Shown here: piece by piece, positions 51,188 to 62,989 of the stretch
Layout of the letters: the number at the start of each line of letters is the position of its first letter
How positions within the stretch are numbered: position 1 is the first letter of the stretch
NCBI GenBank assembly: GCA_964019055.1
Contig: OZ025207.1
Span: 21,706,617-21,770,616 of the forward strand
Source: Anthopleura xanthogrammica
Taxonomy: Eukaryota > Cnidaria > Anthozoa > Actiniaria > Actiniidae
DNA length: 64,000 nt
Direction of reading: 5' to 3'
Made by a program: the position numbers and the translations under genes
The notes under the pieces: generated by a model
Told to the model about the DNA's origin: nothing
Databases searched by the model: none
What the model saw: the letters and a program-made list of their open reading frames with translations, nothing else

Positions 51188-51960
51188 CGCCTGATGAAGA
51201 CTAGCAGCTTGCAGTCGAAACGTCGCGGTCCTTTACAAATGACCCTCAATCGTGAGACAAACTAATAAGTATCATTTCTTTATTACATCAGTTTCCACGA
51301 TGAATAATATTTTTCATTCTATCTCTTAATTTGCCAACCAGAAATTGGCTGCTGAAACAAAGAAATATCTTGTTTCATGGTTGGCAAATTTAAATGAGAA
51401 AAGTTTCCTGATATCAACGTTTCTAAAAACAGTGAACATCAATATTCTTCGAATAATGAAGAATTAATTCAAACAATTGGTTTTTTGTGATTTGAATACT
51501 TTACAATGAAATGATAATTTGCATTTCACAAAGTAGAGTGAACTGATAATTTGCATTTTAAAGAAGTGAATGTCGCCTTTTATTATTGGTCGTTAATTTT
51601 TTATTTATTTACAACCTAAGCAGCATCTCTGTCACTCCCTTGGCATTTTTTGGATGTCCCGAACACACTGAATTCCAATTCCATCTGCCGATTTTGAGCC
51701 CAAAAGTTGTTTCTGAGTTCAGATTTATACAAAGAATTTTATGCCAAATCTGCGAGAGACTAATTAGTACCTTTTCTCCCCACCCATTGCTGTTAAAAAC
51801 ATAATAATTAATATCAATATAACATCTAGCTTTAACGTGGTTTAGGGCTAGGCTTCCAAAAGCTTTGTTGTATTGACTGGATTTCATAGCCGCCATGTTT
51901 GAGCTCCACAAACGATCTTTTGTTGGTGATAATTTGATATATCGCCAACATGGCGGCGTG
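51188..51960. other. Insertion private to duplication copy B
   Basis: Copy A joins the flanking sequences at about 1556. The insert begins cgcctgatgaagactagcagc and ends near aacatggcggcgtgtt. No strong frame or terminal repeat was recognised. Confidence 0.5.
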
Positions 51961-53118
51961 TTTTTGTTGTTTCTTTTTCCTAGAAATAACAGCAAACGGT
52001 ACCCGTCGTTCATAACACACAGTACTAAATACAATTAACGTAACACCTTACCTGAACTGAGGGTGCTGCAATCTTTAAAAAAATCAGATAGATAAATTTT
52101 AGTTTAAATAGCTTAATGCATAGTAGAAAAACCAAATACACATAAACAGGTCTCAGAATGCATGTGACGTCAGACCCGCCATGCTGGTTGACTCAACAAA
52201 AAGATTTGTCCCGTCAACCAACATAGCAGCCACGTCTTTTGTTCATTGTTTGGCCGATAAGGTTTAGCAGATTATGAGACTTTTATCAGCTGATTCAAAC
52301 CCAGCAGTATTAAGTAAAAAAATAAAATTAATCGAGTTTAGATTTGCAGACGCGATTAAGGTAATTCCGTAGTTTTGCATTGCGCACGCTGTATTGCGCA
52401 CGATTTTAGCCAGCGCGAGTTCACGCACATTAGCTATTACTACGATTTCAAGATGGCGGCCGGCTGATGAAAAGTTCGTTAAAAATACACAAGATACAGA
52501 AAACAAAACAAAAAACGAAAATCATCAAACGAAGTTTATCAGGCATTGTTATGAGGAGTTTTTTTAAGAATTTAGAAAAAGATGACAGCCTTTTCGATTT
52601 TTCTCCTTCGTCCCCTCTCGATCACTATAGTTCGAGGACATCGAAAACGAACACAGTGACCTATCTTCTTTATTTCAGTAAATCAATAAGGAATATGTTT
52701 ACTATCATATATCTTGATTTAAACAAAATTTTATGTTCCGTTTTTGAGATATTCTCATACTGAGGAAAACTGTTTCCAGTTCCATAACAGGGTGCACGTC
52801 GAAATCGAAAAGCCCTTATTTTTTATAACAACTGAAATTTCTGGAAAAATTTAATTATCCAACTGTTGCTTTGTTTCATAAAAGAAAGAATAACTTTAAT
52901 ATGTTAATGTGAGCAAAGACTTCCTGAAAGTGGTTGGGCCTTTCGCTCGATTCTCATGATTCAATAATTGCTATCGCAAATCCCGAAAAATGCCATAAAT
53001 GACAGTCATCTAGCTTCAAAACAAGCACGGTGACCTCCCTTTTTATTTTATCTTTGAAATGAGAAGCTTTAACTTAATAACTGTGCGAAGTTTTATTGAA
53101 ATTCTATGTTCGGATCTA

Positions 53119-54779
53119 ATATATAGATTTAGGCACTGCCTAAAAGTGGAGCTCCCATAAATAGTATATTTAGTGCTAAAAACGTGACAATTGTGTGACG
53201 CGGCATAACGCTGGTTATAGCGTTACCACTTCGTTTGATTTTACCAGAACCCAGAAGGAAAAACTAAAAGAAAAACCATTATTTTAAGCCTTCAAAAGCA
53301 TTAGAAAACTTTTCAAATCGAAGAAAAATAATTATAGATTGCAGAACATATGAATTCATGTATAGAACAAAGGATTTTATTCAGCAAATCTTAGTAATCA
53401 AAGTTATAAGTTTTTTAGGTGGAAAGTGAACTACACTGAAAATTGTCGAAAAATATTACTGATAAGCTTAAGCTTACATTCACTTGAACTTCACATGCAA
53501 CAAGAGACATATTCATTAATGCAAGATAATAATTTTCTTTGTTAGTACTTGGTCTTTGAAAAGTTTTTTTTCAGATTTATTCTTAACTTTATTATCGAGC
53601 GAAATATCTTACAAAAACAAGCTTATCGATAAAAAAAAAAAACCAGCTCATCATTTTTGCGATTGTGTAATAATAATAGCTGGAAAAGCCCGATAAATAG
53701 CGAATATTTGGTGTAATATGTATTTCTTTTTCTTATTTCATTCAACATTAAAATAACTTATCTATAAAAATGTCAAAATATCCATATGATCATGAAATAT
53801 GGAATCTTGTTTTGACATCAGAATTCCTCGCGTGAGGCTCGCTGGCCGTCAAATATATTTTTTCAAAGAACTAAGCTAAAGTCTTTTTACTAAGTCTTAG
53901 CCTTTATTCTTGAAATGGGATCAAAAAAAAAACTTCAAAGCTTTAAATATCGCTTTTCTGGTTCAAAAGTAATGAAAAAAATGATGATAAAAATGTAAAA
54001 TGCAGCAAAAACGACAAACTATCCTAGTTTTTCTGACAATGTTTGCCGAATCAACGTCCTTGGCTTGTCGAGACTTTCTACGGCTAGTTTATACATTTTT
54101 TGTCGATTTTTTACGAAATATTAGTTAACATTAATTAATTTACCTTCTATGAAGTGTTTTCTACGGAACTGAAATATTATTCTTGCAGTATAATCAGGTT
54201 TTTCTGGTCTACAGGCCACTTTTTCTCTCACTGAAGTTTCAGTCACGAAACTTCATCGTAAGATTAAGAATCTTCCCTCGCTAAATCTTCTTTAGCAAGT
54301 CGCTAAAGTCGAAAAATTGTTTTTGTTCACTTTAAGACAGACATGACTTCGATTAAACTTATTTTCGCATTGCAAAAATAAGAAAAAATACTTCTTGATC
54401 CATCTTTGACTACATTATTGCGATTTTTTCCGTGCATTTGTGAGTAAGCAAAGCGCGCGGGAACCCTGTGCATAGTGGTACACGGACGGACATATGTATG
54501 TATGTACGTATGTATGTATGTACGTACGTATGTATGTACGTACGTACGTATGTACGTACGTACGTATGTATGTAGGTAGGTAGGTAGGTAGGTAGGTAGG
54601 TAGGTAGGTAGGTAGGTAGGTAGGTAGGTAGGTAGGTAGGTAGGTAGGTAGGTAGGTAGGTAGGTAGGTAGGTAGGTAGGTATGGAAAAGGTGATGACGT
54701 AATCAAGCCATAAAAAATCAACTCGATGGGTTACCATTTTTTCTTAAGTATGGTGCTCCGCTCGCGCGGGAGCTCCGCT
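53119..54779. mobile_element. Microsatellite-bearing DNA transposon, nested
   Basis: Inserted in the element above; copy A at about 2766 shows the unoccupied site (gatctatattactacgg). It begins tagatttaggcactgcctaaaagtggagctccc and ends gcgcgggagctccgct. It holds mixed tetranucleotide arrays at 54490-54680. No transposase seen. Confidence 0.7.
54490..54682 (+). repeat. GTAT / GTAC / GTAG tetranucleotide array with unit changes
   Basis: Blocks of tatg, tacg and finally a pure (TAGG)n run of over 100 bp follow one another. The same site in the 30735-31605 copy is pure GTAT. Confidence 0.95.
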
Positions 54780-55315
54780 ATTACTACGGAATTACCTTAA
54801 ACAGATTTGCCATCATTTTCATTTCAATAACTGAGAACGTGATGTAAATAGATAATAAGCAATTATTGGACGAGGTTGAGCAGAATTTCGTGATTTGTTA
54901 GTGACGAGCAAGACACTAACAAATCGCGATATTCTGTGATAACCGAGTTCAATAATTGTTTTATCATTCAAATTATTCTTTTCTGTTTTGGCTGTTTTTT
55001 TTTTTTTTAATCAAACATGCCAAGTCTTTTTCTGACAGCTCAGGGTAGCAAGCCATGTTGACAAATGCAACATTACTGCGCATCAGCAGATCATTATTTG
55101 CAGCAAAACGGCTTTACAACGTAATGCGCATGAGCAGACCATTATTTGTAGGCAGTTATTTCGGCAAATCAGAACGACAGAAAACATATTTTGAATGATA
55201 ATGACGTTTCTCTACTTACCGACACGTCGATCTAGTTCACTAATATCTGAAACTGAGCAGAGTGAGAGAATTTTTTGTTTAATTTTTTTTGATCAGTTCA
55301 ACGTCAAAATATATA

Positions 55316-55500
55316 GTAAATAAACCCCTTGTGGCGGCTTGGATATGGGCTGATAATGTCCGAGGATGAGAAATGGTCGAAAAAAAAGGACATTTGGCTG
55401 AGAAACGAAGCTTCGAGGGCAAAATTGATATTTTGAGGACTATTTCTCATCCAAGGACATTATCAGCCGATATTCCAGTGAGCCAGGAGGGGTTTATTTG
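55316..55500. mobile_element. Foldback element related to 33547 arm
   Basis: Begins tagtaaataaaccccttgtgg and ends gccaggaggggtttattt, so the ends are inverted. The middle gaagcttcgagggcaaaa matches 33640-33660. Confidence 0.7.
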
Positions 55501-56339
55501 TATAGGTAATAGCATGGTTTGGAGTGATATTTGGCATAAATACCACGAGTGATATTTCAAAATTGTTGTAATTTCACGAGCCGTCCTCGGTGATATCGCC
55601 TGATACCCGTCCTGCACGTGACCCATTTGAACCAATGACAGAGCGAAAATTCATCGTTGGGTTATAATCACAAATATCAGCAGTAAAGTCAAAATGCACA
55701 ATTTTCGACAAGATAAACACTTTGGATTTCTTAGACGTTCACTACTACTGTGAATATATTCCATACAGAATCGAAGTTTACCCTGAGCATTAGAAAAATT
55801 GAAAAAATTACCATTTCCTTTGACGTACACCATGAAAAACACAAGAAGAACTTGGAAGCGGCAAACCTCCATAATGATGAAGCTGAATGTACCTACAAAG
55901 TTTATACGAAAAGTTAAACAAAAAATATCATATTGCCTTTAAAAACATAAAAAGATAAGTTGACTCTCAAAGCGAGAAGTTATATAAATCTGAAAAGAAC
56001 TAATTATTCTTTGGAGCTCCGTAATTCTTGATGAATCGATTAATGAATTAAGATTGTTGGAGAGAAAAGCATTTAAGATAGACCCGATATGTAAGATATG
56101 TATGTATTTATGTATGTAACCATAGTGAAGATATTTTCACATGTGAAAATATCAAATTTTTGAAATAAAGAAACAGGTATTTCATTGATAATCATATAAT
56201 TTATGATTTATTATTTATTATTATGATAAATAAGATTTACTGATAATAACTCGCGGTTACTATAGTCGAGACTGCGTTGGCATTTTCATAAATACACCAC
56301 GTCAAGTGAATAACAAGAAAACTTAGACACCGTGTAAAA

Positions 56340-56375
56340 GAGTTTGTCACTTATTGACGTTTTATAATTTCCATC
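56340..56375 (+). other. Unoccupied paralogous site of the Polinton insertion
   Basis: gtttgtcacttattgacg... is the sum of the Polinton left flank (gtttgtcacttat) and right flank (cttattgac) with one CTTAT removed. Confidence 0.9.
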
Positions 56376-57265
56376 AGTTTTCGTCTGAGTAAAAAACTAT
56401 ATACAAAAGTCGGAAACGTCAGTATAGTTATCGGCAAACGTTTATACAGTGTTAGTTAAAGGTGACTTCAAATTAATTGGAAGTGGATTTCGTGATTGTT
56501 TTCTATAATTTGCTCGTATCACATCAAAAACACTCGAGTATTTCTGAATTTAGCACAGGAAGTAGCTCAAACATTTAAGCTTTTAACAGCACAGTGTATT
56601 CAAAAAATAATAATTTTGAGTCGTCCCGTTTGCCGAATCGGATTTTCTAGCAATGGCGTTTCAAAATTTGTACTTCTGTTTGATCGCTCAAAAATCGATC
56701 GAATTCCTTGAAACTTCAGATTCTTGGTAAATGGATTGTCTATGATTCTGTGTCCAAGTTTGAAGGAAATCTATCGTTGCATTATTTTAATAGTCAGTTT
56801 TTAGGCCTATTTTCATTGCGCAGCTACTTGCACTCGATAGATTTTCTTCAAAAACGGCAGACAAAATTATATGAAAATATATTCACCAAGAACCTGAAGT
56901 ATTGAAGTATTTGATTATTCAATCGTTATAAAGGTTTCAGTGCTCGTTTCGAAACCATACAATTATTTCGAAAAGGAAAAACTTTATCACAAAATGTTGG
57001 TAATCTATGTATGAACAAGTCAAACGAAAGCGGTGTATTCAGTTTCAATATAGAGTTTGTTTCCTATTGATTGCAGTAAAATATTAACTAAATGTTATTA
57101 GTTACTTACCCGGCTGTTAAACTGCTTTCGTTAAGAAAAACTGGGTATATATAACTGGTTGAGTTCTAATTCGATCTGTGAGTCAGGCCTGACTTGGATC
57201 AGCCCAGAGATTGTTTCAGGGTTAGATCAACACACACGTTGCAGGGTATCGATAAAATTTGAATA

Positions 57266-57406
57266 GAGTGATTCTCATAAACCCGTGAAATACACTTTAG
57301 TGTATTATGCATTACTTCACTCTAATTCTTTTGTTTTCTATTGTGTTTATCTGACTATTACGCTTTGATAAGCACACTTTGTTTCACGGGTTAATGAAAA
57401 CCACTC
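57266..57406. mobile_element. Tc1/mariner-type MITE, 141 bp
   Basis: GAGTGATTCTCAT... and ...ATGAAAACCACTC are inverted ends, flanked by TA at 57264-57265 and 57407-57408. Copy A at 25755 reads aaatttaaataattcg, the exact empty site with a single TA. No frame. Confidence 0.85.
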
Positions 57407-57564
57407 TAATTCGTATTATAATTAAAACAAAGAAGTTAGAACAAAGAGACCTAATAAGACATAAATAAAACATTTGAATATTAAGTTGAATTAATGTTTT
57501 TTAATTTCGTAGTTTTTGAACCGTGCAATATTTTAGTTATCCCTATTTTAGTATTTTAGTTATC

Positions 57565-57625
57565 GCGCCGTCTTTCACCGATGTGAGTCTAACGAGTACA
57601 TAGGGACGCTGGTTCGAGCCTCGCC
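57565..57625 (+). repeat. Truncated tRNA-SINE in copy B
   Basis: Matches 26020-26095 with the B-box ggttcgagcc, but the 5' part is missing relative to copy A. Confidence 0.55.
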
Positions 57626-58496
57626 ACATATTTGATGTGTTGTTCTCTCCCTTGCCACGAGGGATTTTCTGCAGGTTCTCCGATTTTTCCTCCCTTCATA
57701 AAAATCAACATGTGAGCCGAGAGTCGTGGTTATAAAAAGCGTGTATTGTTTTTTTTCATTTTGAAGAAAAAATGAAGACGAAATGAATCTTCTCTCTTCT
57801 TCATTACGTCTGAATACCAGTCTTGTGTTGTTGTTTTTTTAATCCCAATACAAATACCATTATCTTACGGCTCCAAAAGGATATACATTTAATTGTAAGA
57901 ACGTTGTCATATAAAAATAAGAAATGACAAAATAACAAATAGGAATTAGTTATAAATATTTTTGCTATATTTAATTCTCAAGCCGCCTAGATTCATGAGA
58001 ATAACTGTTTTAATATATATATACCAACAGGATTAAATAAAAAATATCGGTCCATGTCTTCAAAAAGGTGAAATAATTACGTCTGTTTTGCAAACAAAAA
58101 TACTAATTCCTATTTGTTTATTTTTTATTTTTATATGAAAACGTTCTTGCAATTAGGTGTATATAAACAAGAAAGCAAATTGGAAGGGGATTTTCAAGGT
58201 GCACGTGTAATAAGAGAAGTGACAATTGCCACCCGTAACACAAAAGTACTGTATATTGCATTGATTGTTTGAGAAATTTTAAATACCTCATATAATTGGT
58301 TTTAATTAAAATAGGACGGTCACCTGGAAAGGTCAACTGGTGATGGGTGACCAATTAATTTGCTTGCAGACAAATCACATTCGCTTGAGTGAAAATAAAA
58401 CCATTACTCCAGATATTCAATAGTTTTATTTCAACATCTCATTATACTTTCATCTGATTTATACGTCTTTTTTACTACATATAATATAAACGTTCT

Positions 58497-58938
58497 TCAG
58501 TCATGATCACGATGAACCTGTTTTTCTCTAGCATACATTGAATCTGCTCTCTTGCTGTTTTTACATCGCACAGCTTTCACCTTCTGTAAATCACGAATAG
58601 CCATCATTTCGTTGATCTCCTCGTCTGACTTGGACCTCTTTTCTCTCAGGTCACAAACCATGAATCTCTGTGTTGGACTGAACTTTTCTTTCTCAGATTC
58701 ATCACTGTAATCATCGATAACAATGCTTCGTACATCCCCTGGTTCATCTTGCTGGTTGTTCTGCTTGCAGTCTTTGTTGAAGCCAAATTTTCTTGCAGCT
58801 TTTTCTACAGTTTGTTCGATTTCTTTGAAAGAAGGTCTTTTAAAGAGTGAAACGGACCAGCAACTGGATTCATCGATTGATATTTTTGAAGAGATATCCG
58901 CATAAATCTCTGAAAGGCTGCTAACACCGTCTGAACAA
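58497..58938 (-). CDS. Host gene copy 2, terminal exon
   Basis: Acceptor ccctattag precedes TTGTTCAGACGGTGTTAGC, the same start as in copy 1. The frame is open to a stop after EKQVHRDHD. It shares the acidic DEPGDVRSIVIDDYSDESEKEKFS block and basic tail with copy 1 but keeps a longer middle (PSFKEIEQTVEKAARKFGFNKD). Function unknown. Confidence 0.65.
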
Positions 58939-59057
58939 CTAATAGGGAAAAAAGCTTCTTTATGTGATAGTTCTGAAATAACTGGCCCTCTAGGTATTCA
59001 TGACACGATTTCAATTTGAATTTGATTTGCACATTTTGTTTTTTTGTTTTTTTGTTT

Positions 59058-59211
59058 GTGGGTGTGTGGGTGTGTGGGTGTGTGGGTGTGTGGGTGTGTG
59101 GGTGTGTGGGTGTGTGGGTGTGTGGGTGTGTGGGTGTGTGGGTGTGTGGGTGTGTGGGTGTGTGGGTGTGTGGGTGTGTGGGTGTGTGGGTGTGTGGGTG
59201 TGTGGGTGTGT
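59058..59211 (+). repeat. (GTGGGTGT)n array
   Basis: About nineteen 8-bp units, then an abrupt change to GTGGGTTG. Frames across both blocks are artefacts. It lies in the last intron of copy 2. Confidence 0.95.
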
Positions 59212-59584
59212 GGGTTGGTGGGTTGGTGGGTTGGTGGGTTGGTGGGTTGGTGGGTTGGTGGGTTGGTGGGTTGGTGGGTTGGTGGGTTGGTGGGTTGGTG
59301 GGTTGGTGGGTTGGTGGGTTGGTGGGTTGGTGGGTTGGTGGGTTGGTGGGTTGGTGGGTTGGTGGGTTGGTGGGTTGGTGGGTTGGTGGGTTGGTGGGTT
59401 GGTGGGTTGGTGGGTTGGTGGGTTGGTGGGTTGGTGGGTTGGTGGGTTGGTGGGTTGGTGGGTTGGTGGGTTGGTGGGTTGGTGGGTTGGTGGGTTGGTG
59501 GGTTGGTGGGTTGGTGGGTTGGTGGGTTGGTGGGTTGGTGGGTTGGTGGGTTGGTGGGTTGGTGGGTTGGTGGGTTGGTGGGTT
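59212..59584 (+). repeat. (GGTTGGTG)n array
   Basis: About 46 near-perfect 8-bp units, the same unit as at 33236 in gene copy 1. Confidence 0.95.
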
Positions 59585-59960
59585 TGTTTGAATTTAATTC
59601 TAATAAGCAAATGCTCTTACTAAATAGATATAGAGAACATTTGATGTGTCAGGGAACAAAATAGTCTCCCCTGCAGCCGTTTTTAGGGTCGTCACGCAAC
59701 GTTTTCTCCCCACTAACGGCTGCTCTTATTCTTTTTTCTGATAGATTCCTTGTAATTCCATCTAATGCTCCGTCAAATGACCCTAAAAAACGGCTGCGGG
59801 GGAGATTAGAAACAAAACCGTTGAAAATCAAACGGTGTATTGGACAAAGAAAAGGACAGGCAGAAGGACAGACAGACAATCTGACAAATGAATGATATGA
59901 GTATGGAGATGGACGAAGCAAAACATATTCGTTAGAAAATTATGTTCAGATCAGTCTTAC

Positions 59961-60268
59961 CATTGAACTGCCTGACCAACAAACTGGAACACCTTTCTGT
60001 AACACTCAGATACTTTGATGACCTTAGAGAGCATATCAGAAAGCTGCTCGTAGGGTTTCATAGAGCTCTCTTTCAAAACGTAAATATATCTATCATCTCT
60101 TCTCACTTGGGTCAATTCGGGCATCTCATCTTTATCAGCCGTCCCTGTGACGTACAGGAATAGCTCATTTAGCTCTTGGTGGACATTCTGTGGTACAATA
60201 GAGCGAACGAAGCTGAGCGCTTGACGTACTTGTTCGAAGAACTTGAAAGAACTGATGGTGTCGGTGAA
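59961..60268 (-). CDS. Host gene copy 2, 308-nt internal exon
   Basis: Acceptor cttacttag and donor GTAAGA bound 308 nt, equal to the copy 1 exon at 31987-32294. The product includes QELNELFLYVTG and YEQLSDMLSKVIKVSECYRKVFQF. Helical, unknown function. Confidence 0.75.
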
Positions 60269-60380
60269 CTAAGTAAGAAACATATTTCGGATGTTAATCC
60301 AATCGTTCTTAAAGAAATATTTATCCAAGCAACTCTATTAATAGAAGATCACACTATCAACCAACTTTTGATAATTTGGT

Positions 60381-61081
60381 TTAAGGTAATTCCGTAGAAA
60401 AATATCCGAACATATAATTTTGATAAAACTTCGCACAGTTATTAAGTTAATGCTTAAAAATTAAAAAAGGGGGTCACCGTGCTCGTTTTGGCGCTAGATG
60501 ACGGTAATTTATGGCATTTTTGGGGTCGTGCGAAAGCAATATTCGAATCATGAAAATCGAACAAAAGGCCCCACTACTTTCAGGAAGTCTTTGCTAACAT
60601 TAATATTTGCGTTATTCTTTCTTTTATGAAGCAAAGAAACAGTTGGATGCCAATTTTTTCCAGGAAATGCAGTTGTTGTAAAAAATAGGGAATTTTCAAC
60701 TCCGATGTGCACCCTATTATAGATCTGGAAACAGTTTTTCGCAGTATGTTTTGGAGAATATCTCGAAAACTGGAATTTTGTCCTCGAGATGTAGTGACCG
60801 AGAAGGGAATAGGGAGAGTTTACACACAAAACTATCAAAAAGGCTGTCATCTCTTCTTTCTAAATTCATACAGAACTCTCACAAAAAATGCTTGATAATC
60901 TTCGTTTGATAATTTCTTGGGGTTTTTTGGTTGTTTTCTATATCTTGGGTATTTTTTAACTAACTTTTCATTAGCCAGCCGCCATCTTGAAACCGTAGTA
61001 ATAGCTAATGTGCGCGAGCTCGCGCTGGCAAAATCGTGCGCATCAGAGCGTGCGCAATGCAAAACTACGGATTTACCTTAA
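60381..61081 (-). mobile_element. TTAAGGTAATTCCGTAG element, copy 3 (inverted)
   Basis: Same terminal repeats and body as 1946-2788 on the opposite strand, more diverged. It sits in the intron of host gene copy 2. Confidence 0.7.
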
Positions 61082-61084
61082 TAA

Positions 61085-61975
61085 CAGGTAAAGAAAAACA
61101 TTACATAACAAGAAAAAGAGCCTGAATTTAGATAATATCTTCAACAATCCTCCAACCAGTATTCACTGCTGATTTGTATTCTTAACTTTGAGGGACACTT
61201 TGCATGCTGAATACAATAGCTTGTTATCCTACTCTCCTTCTCTGCATATGAAAGCTTTTATCTTTATGCAAAGTCCCTCTCGACGTTGATGCAATGAGCC
61301 AAATTAGAGTGATTTATGGGTCGTAACAAAGTAGATTATGGACTAGTTTATCTTGAGCGCAACCATTTGATTTCGATTCTCTCAGTCCGAACGAAAGTAA
61401 ATAAAATATAATTCATTTATGGAAAGATTTACCAAGTATTTAAAAAAAAAAGTATACTTCGTCGCTGTTGGTGGAAAATATTTTGTTTTGACAAGAGTTA
61501 ATAAAAGAATACTTGGAAATTTTCGCTGTGACAAATAATGCCTTGCGCGCCTAAATTCAAAATCACCTGGAATGGGTTCCCTATTCAGACAACTTGTCAT
61601 TTCCTGTAGTATAGATTTTTTATCGATTTTGGATGAGAAAACACATAAACATGAGTACAATTAAAGCAACCTTATTTTCAAGAGAATGAATGATGGGCTA
61701 AAAGATCTCTATCACAGGCTGAGTTACAGCGTTATAAATAAAAAAGGATATCTCGGCGATATTAGCAAATACAGAACTTTAGAGGCATGGGTTTTATTCT
61801 CGGTCCAGCCATCACAAAATAGAAGGTTTCCTTGTTTATTTTCCTATGCTTAAAGACTTATCTCATACTCTGGTTACTGCATGTAGCTCCCCCTTCTTCT
61901 TGATCTCTTCCCGCAATAAACAATCGACCTTCTGTCAATGCCATTATTGTTCAATAAACAATTCCTAATATATGT
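61085..61975. other. Intron sequence of host gene copy 2
   Basis: Apart from a minus-strand frame at 61382-61660 without splice or homology support, nothing is recognised. Confidence 0.45.
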
Positions 61976-61981
61976 GCTCAC

Positions 61982-62129
61982 CCATGCCCTCAGGTCTCTC
62001 TCAAAATTATCAAGTATTTCTCTAAGCTCCTGACCGACAAGATTACTAAGGTTCTCCACTTCATCAATAAGTTTGTCTGCGGTTTTTCTCCCTTCCTGAC
62101 ATGATTTCACCACTTGTACTTCATCTGCA
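61982..62129 (-). CDS. Host gene copy 2, internal exon
   Basis: Acceptor gctactgacag and donor GTGAGC after LRAW; this is the position equivalent to YTELKNW|GTAAGT in copy 1. The helical product (SCQEGRKTADKLIDEVENLS) is less similar than the other exon pairs. Reading on past the donor gives a stop after RRRGSYMQ, so an alternative end is possible. Confidence 0.55.
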
Positions 62130-62284
62130 CTGTCAGTAGCTGAATGACAAATAGTGTCACATGTTGTAAATGATTAAATAGAAACAACAGCATTAGCAGT
62201 GCGATTGTCAATGGACATGGACGACTCTATCAACAAACGGTGATAAAATAGCAAGGGTAATGACAATGACATAGGGCTATGCCG

Positions 62285-62550
62285 GATAACGATAACGATA
62301 ACGATAACGATAACAAATGGCAAATGGCAAATGGCAAATGGCAAATGGCAAATGGCAAATGGCAAATGGCAAATGGCAAATGGCAAATGGCAAATGGCAA
62401 ATGGCAAATGGCAAATGGCAAATGGCAAATGGCAAATGGCAAATGCAATACCAGTGAATTTGAGAATAGTAATGGCAAATGGCAAATGGCAAATGGCAAA
62501 TGCAATACCAGGGAATTTGAGAATAGTAATGGCAAATGGCAAATGGCAAT
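62285..62550 (+). repeat. (AACGAT)n and (CAAATGG)n arrays
   Basis: Four or five AACGAT units, then about 18 CAAATGG units to 62444. Two unique inserts (caatacca(g)tgaatttgag...aatagtaatgg) each separate further short CAAATGG blocks. The array ends only a few bases from an exon donor at 62555-62560. Confidence 0.95.
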
Positions 62551-62560
62551 CGTTACAAAC

Positions 62561-62771
62561 CAATGGCCACTCTTTTTTCGATGTCTTGCGTGATACTTGA
62601 GAAACGGTTAGCATCATCATATCCTTTGATATAGGTGGTAAACAAATTTTTTGTGGCTTTCTTGATATTTCCCTTTATTGAAATTTCAGTGAACACCTTG
62701 ATGCGGTCTGCAATGTTAGCATCTTGCAACAACAAATCTTTGTGTTCTGTATTTACCAGAGCAGAGTGCAC
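62561..62771 (-). CDS. Host gene copy 2, internal exon (211 nt)
   Basis: Acceptor cttgattaaag and donor GTTTGT bound the equivalent of the copy 1 exon at 40459-40666. The product is HSALVNTEHKDLLLQ, then IKVFTEISIKGNIKKATKNLF. Function unknown. Confidence 0.7.
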
Positions 62772-62989
62772 CTTTAATCAAGAAAAACACGAATTTCACA
62801 ATAGATGTTATCTAACTTTTATGGAATCTTGAAGCAGCTTATTTAGAATTTGGAATAATTACGTTTTCACAGATTGAGAAAATCGGAGTAAACCTCAAAT
62901 CAAAGAAGAGACCAAATAATCGGCACCAAAATTTGTGCACACTACAGTTAGTTCCATTTCACCATAATGAAATCCTGACTGAAGATAAT

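Larger units (their letters stand above)
52366..54800. mobile_element. TTAAGGTAATTCCGTAG element, copy 2 with nested insertion
   Basis: Same ends as 1946-2788. About 1.66 kb (53119-54779) is a later insertion absent from copy 1. Confidence 0.7.
50508..58705 (+). repeat. Segmental duplication copy B
   Basis: Collinear with 885-5130, 7320-7543 and 24829-27155. It lacks the Polinton, the TTTGG array and the 5130-7320 stretch. It has extra 51188-51960, 53119-54779 and 57266-57406. It runs into an exon of host gene copy 2 at the right. Confidence 0.85.

Noticed and set aside
54560..54682. Telomere-type repeat (TAGG)n
   Set aside because: The unit is a tetranucleotide inside a transposon copy and is not a known telomeric unit; flanks continue as normal sequence.
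57258..57411. AAT target duplication with an excision footprint in copy A
   Set aside because: Reading the ends as GAGTG/CACTC with a TA duplication explains copy A as a plain empty site without any footprint.
59000..59664. Frames of about 200 codons across the GTGGGTGT/GTGGGTTG arrays
   Set aside because: An 8-bp period without stops gives open frames on both strands; this is simple-repeat translation.
61382..61660. 92-codon minus-strand frame in the intron of gene copy 2
   Set aside because: No acceptor or donor at its edges and no counterpart in gene copy 1.
62174..62620. Frames across the CAAATGG array
   Set aside because: A heptamer repeat without stops; not homologous to the copy 1 exon and not bounded by splice sites.
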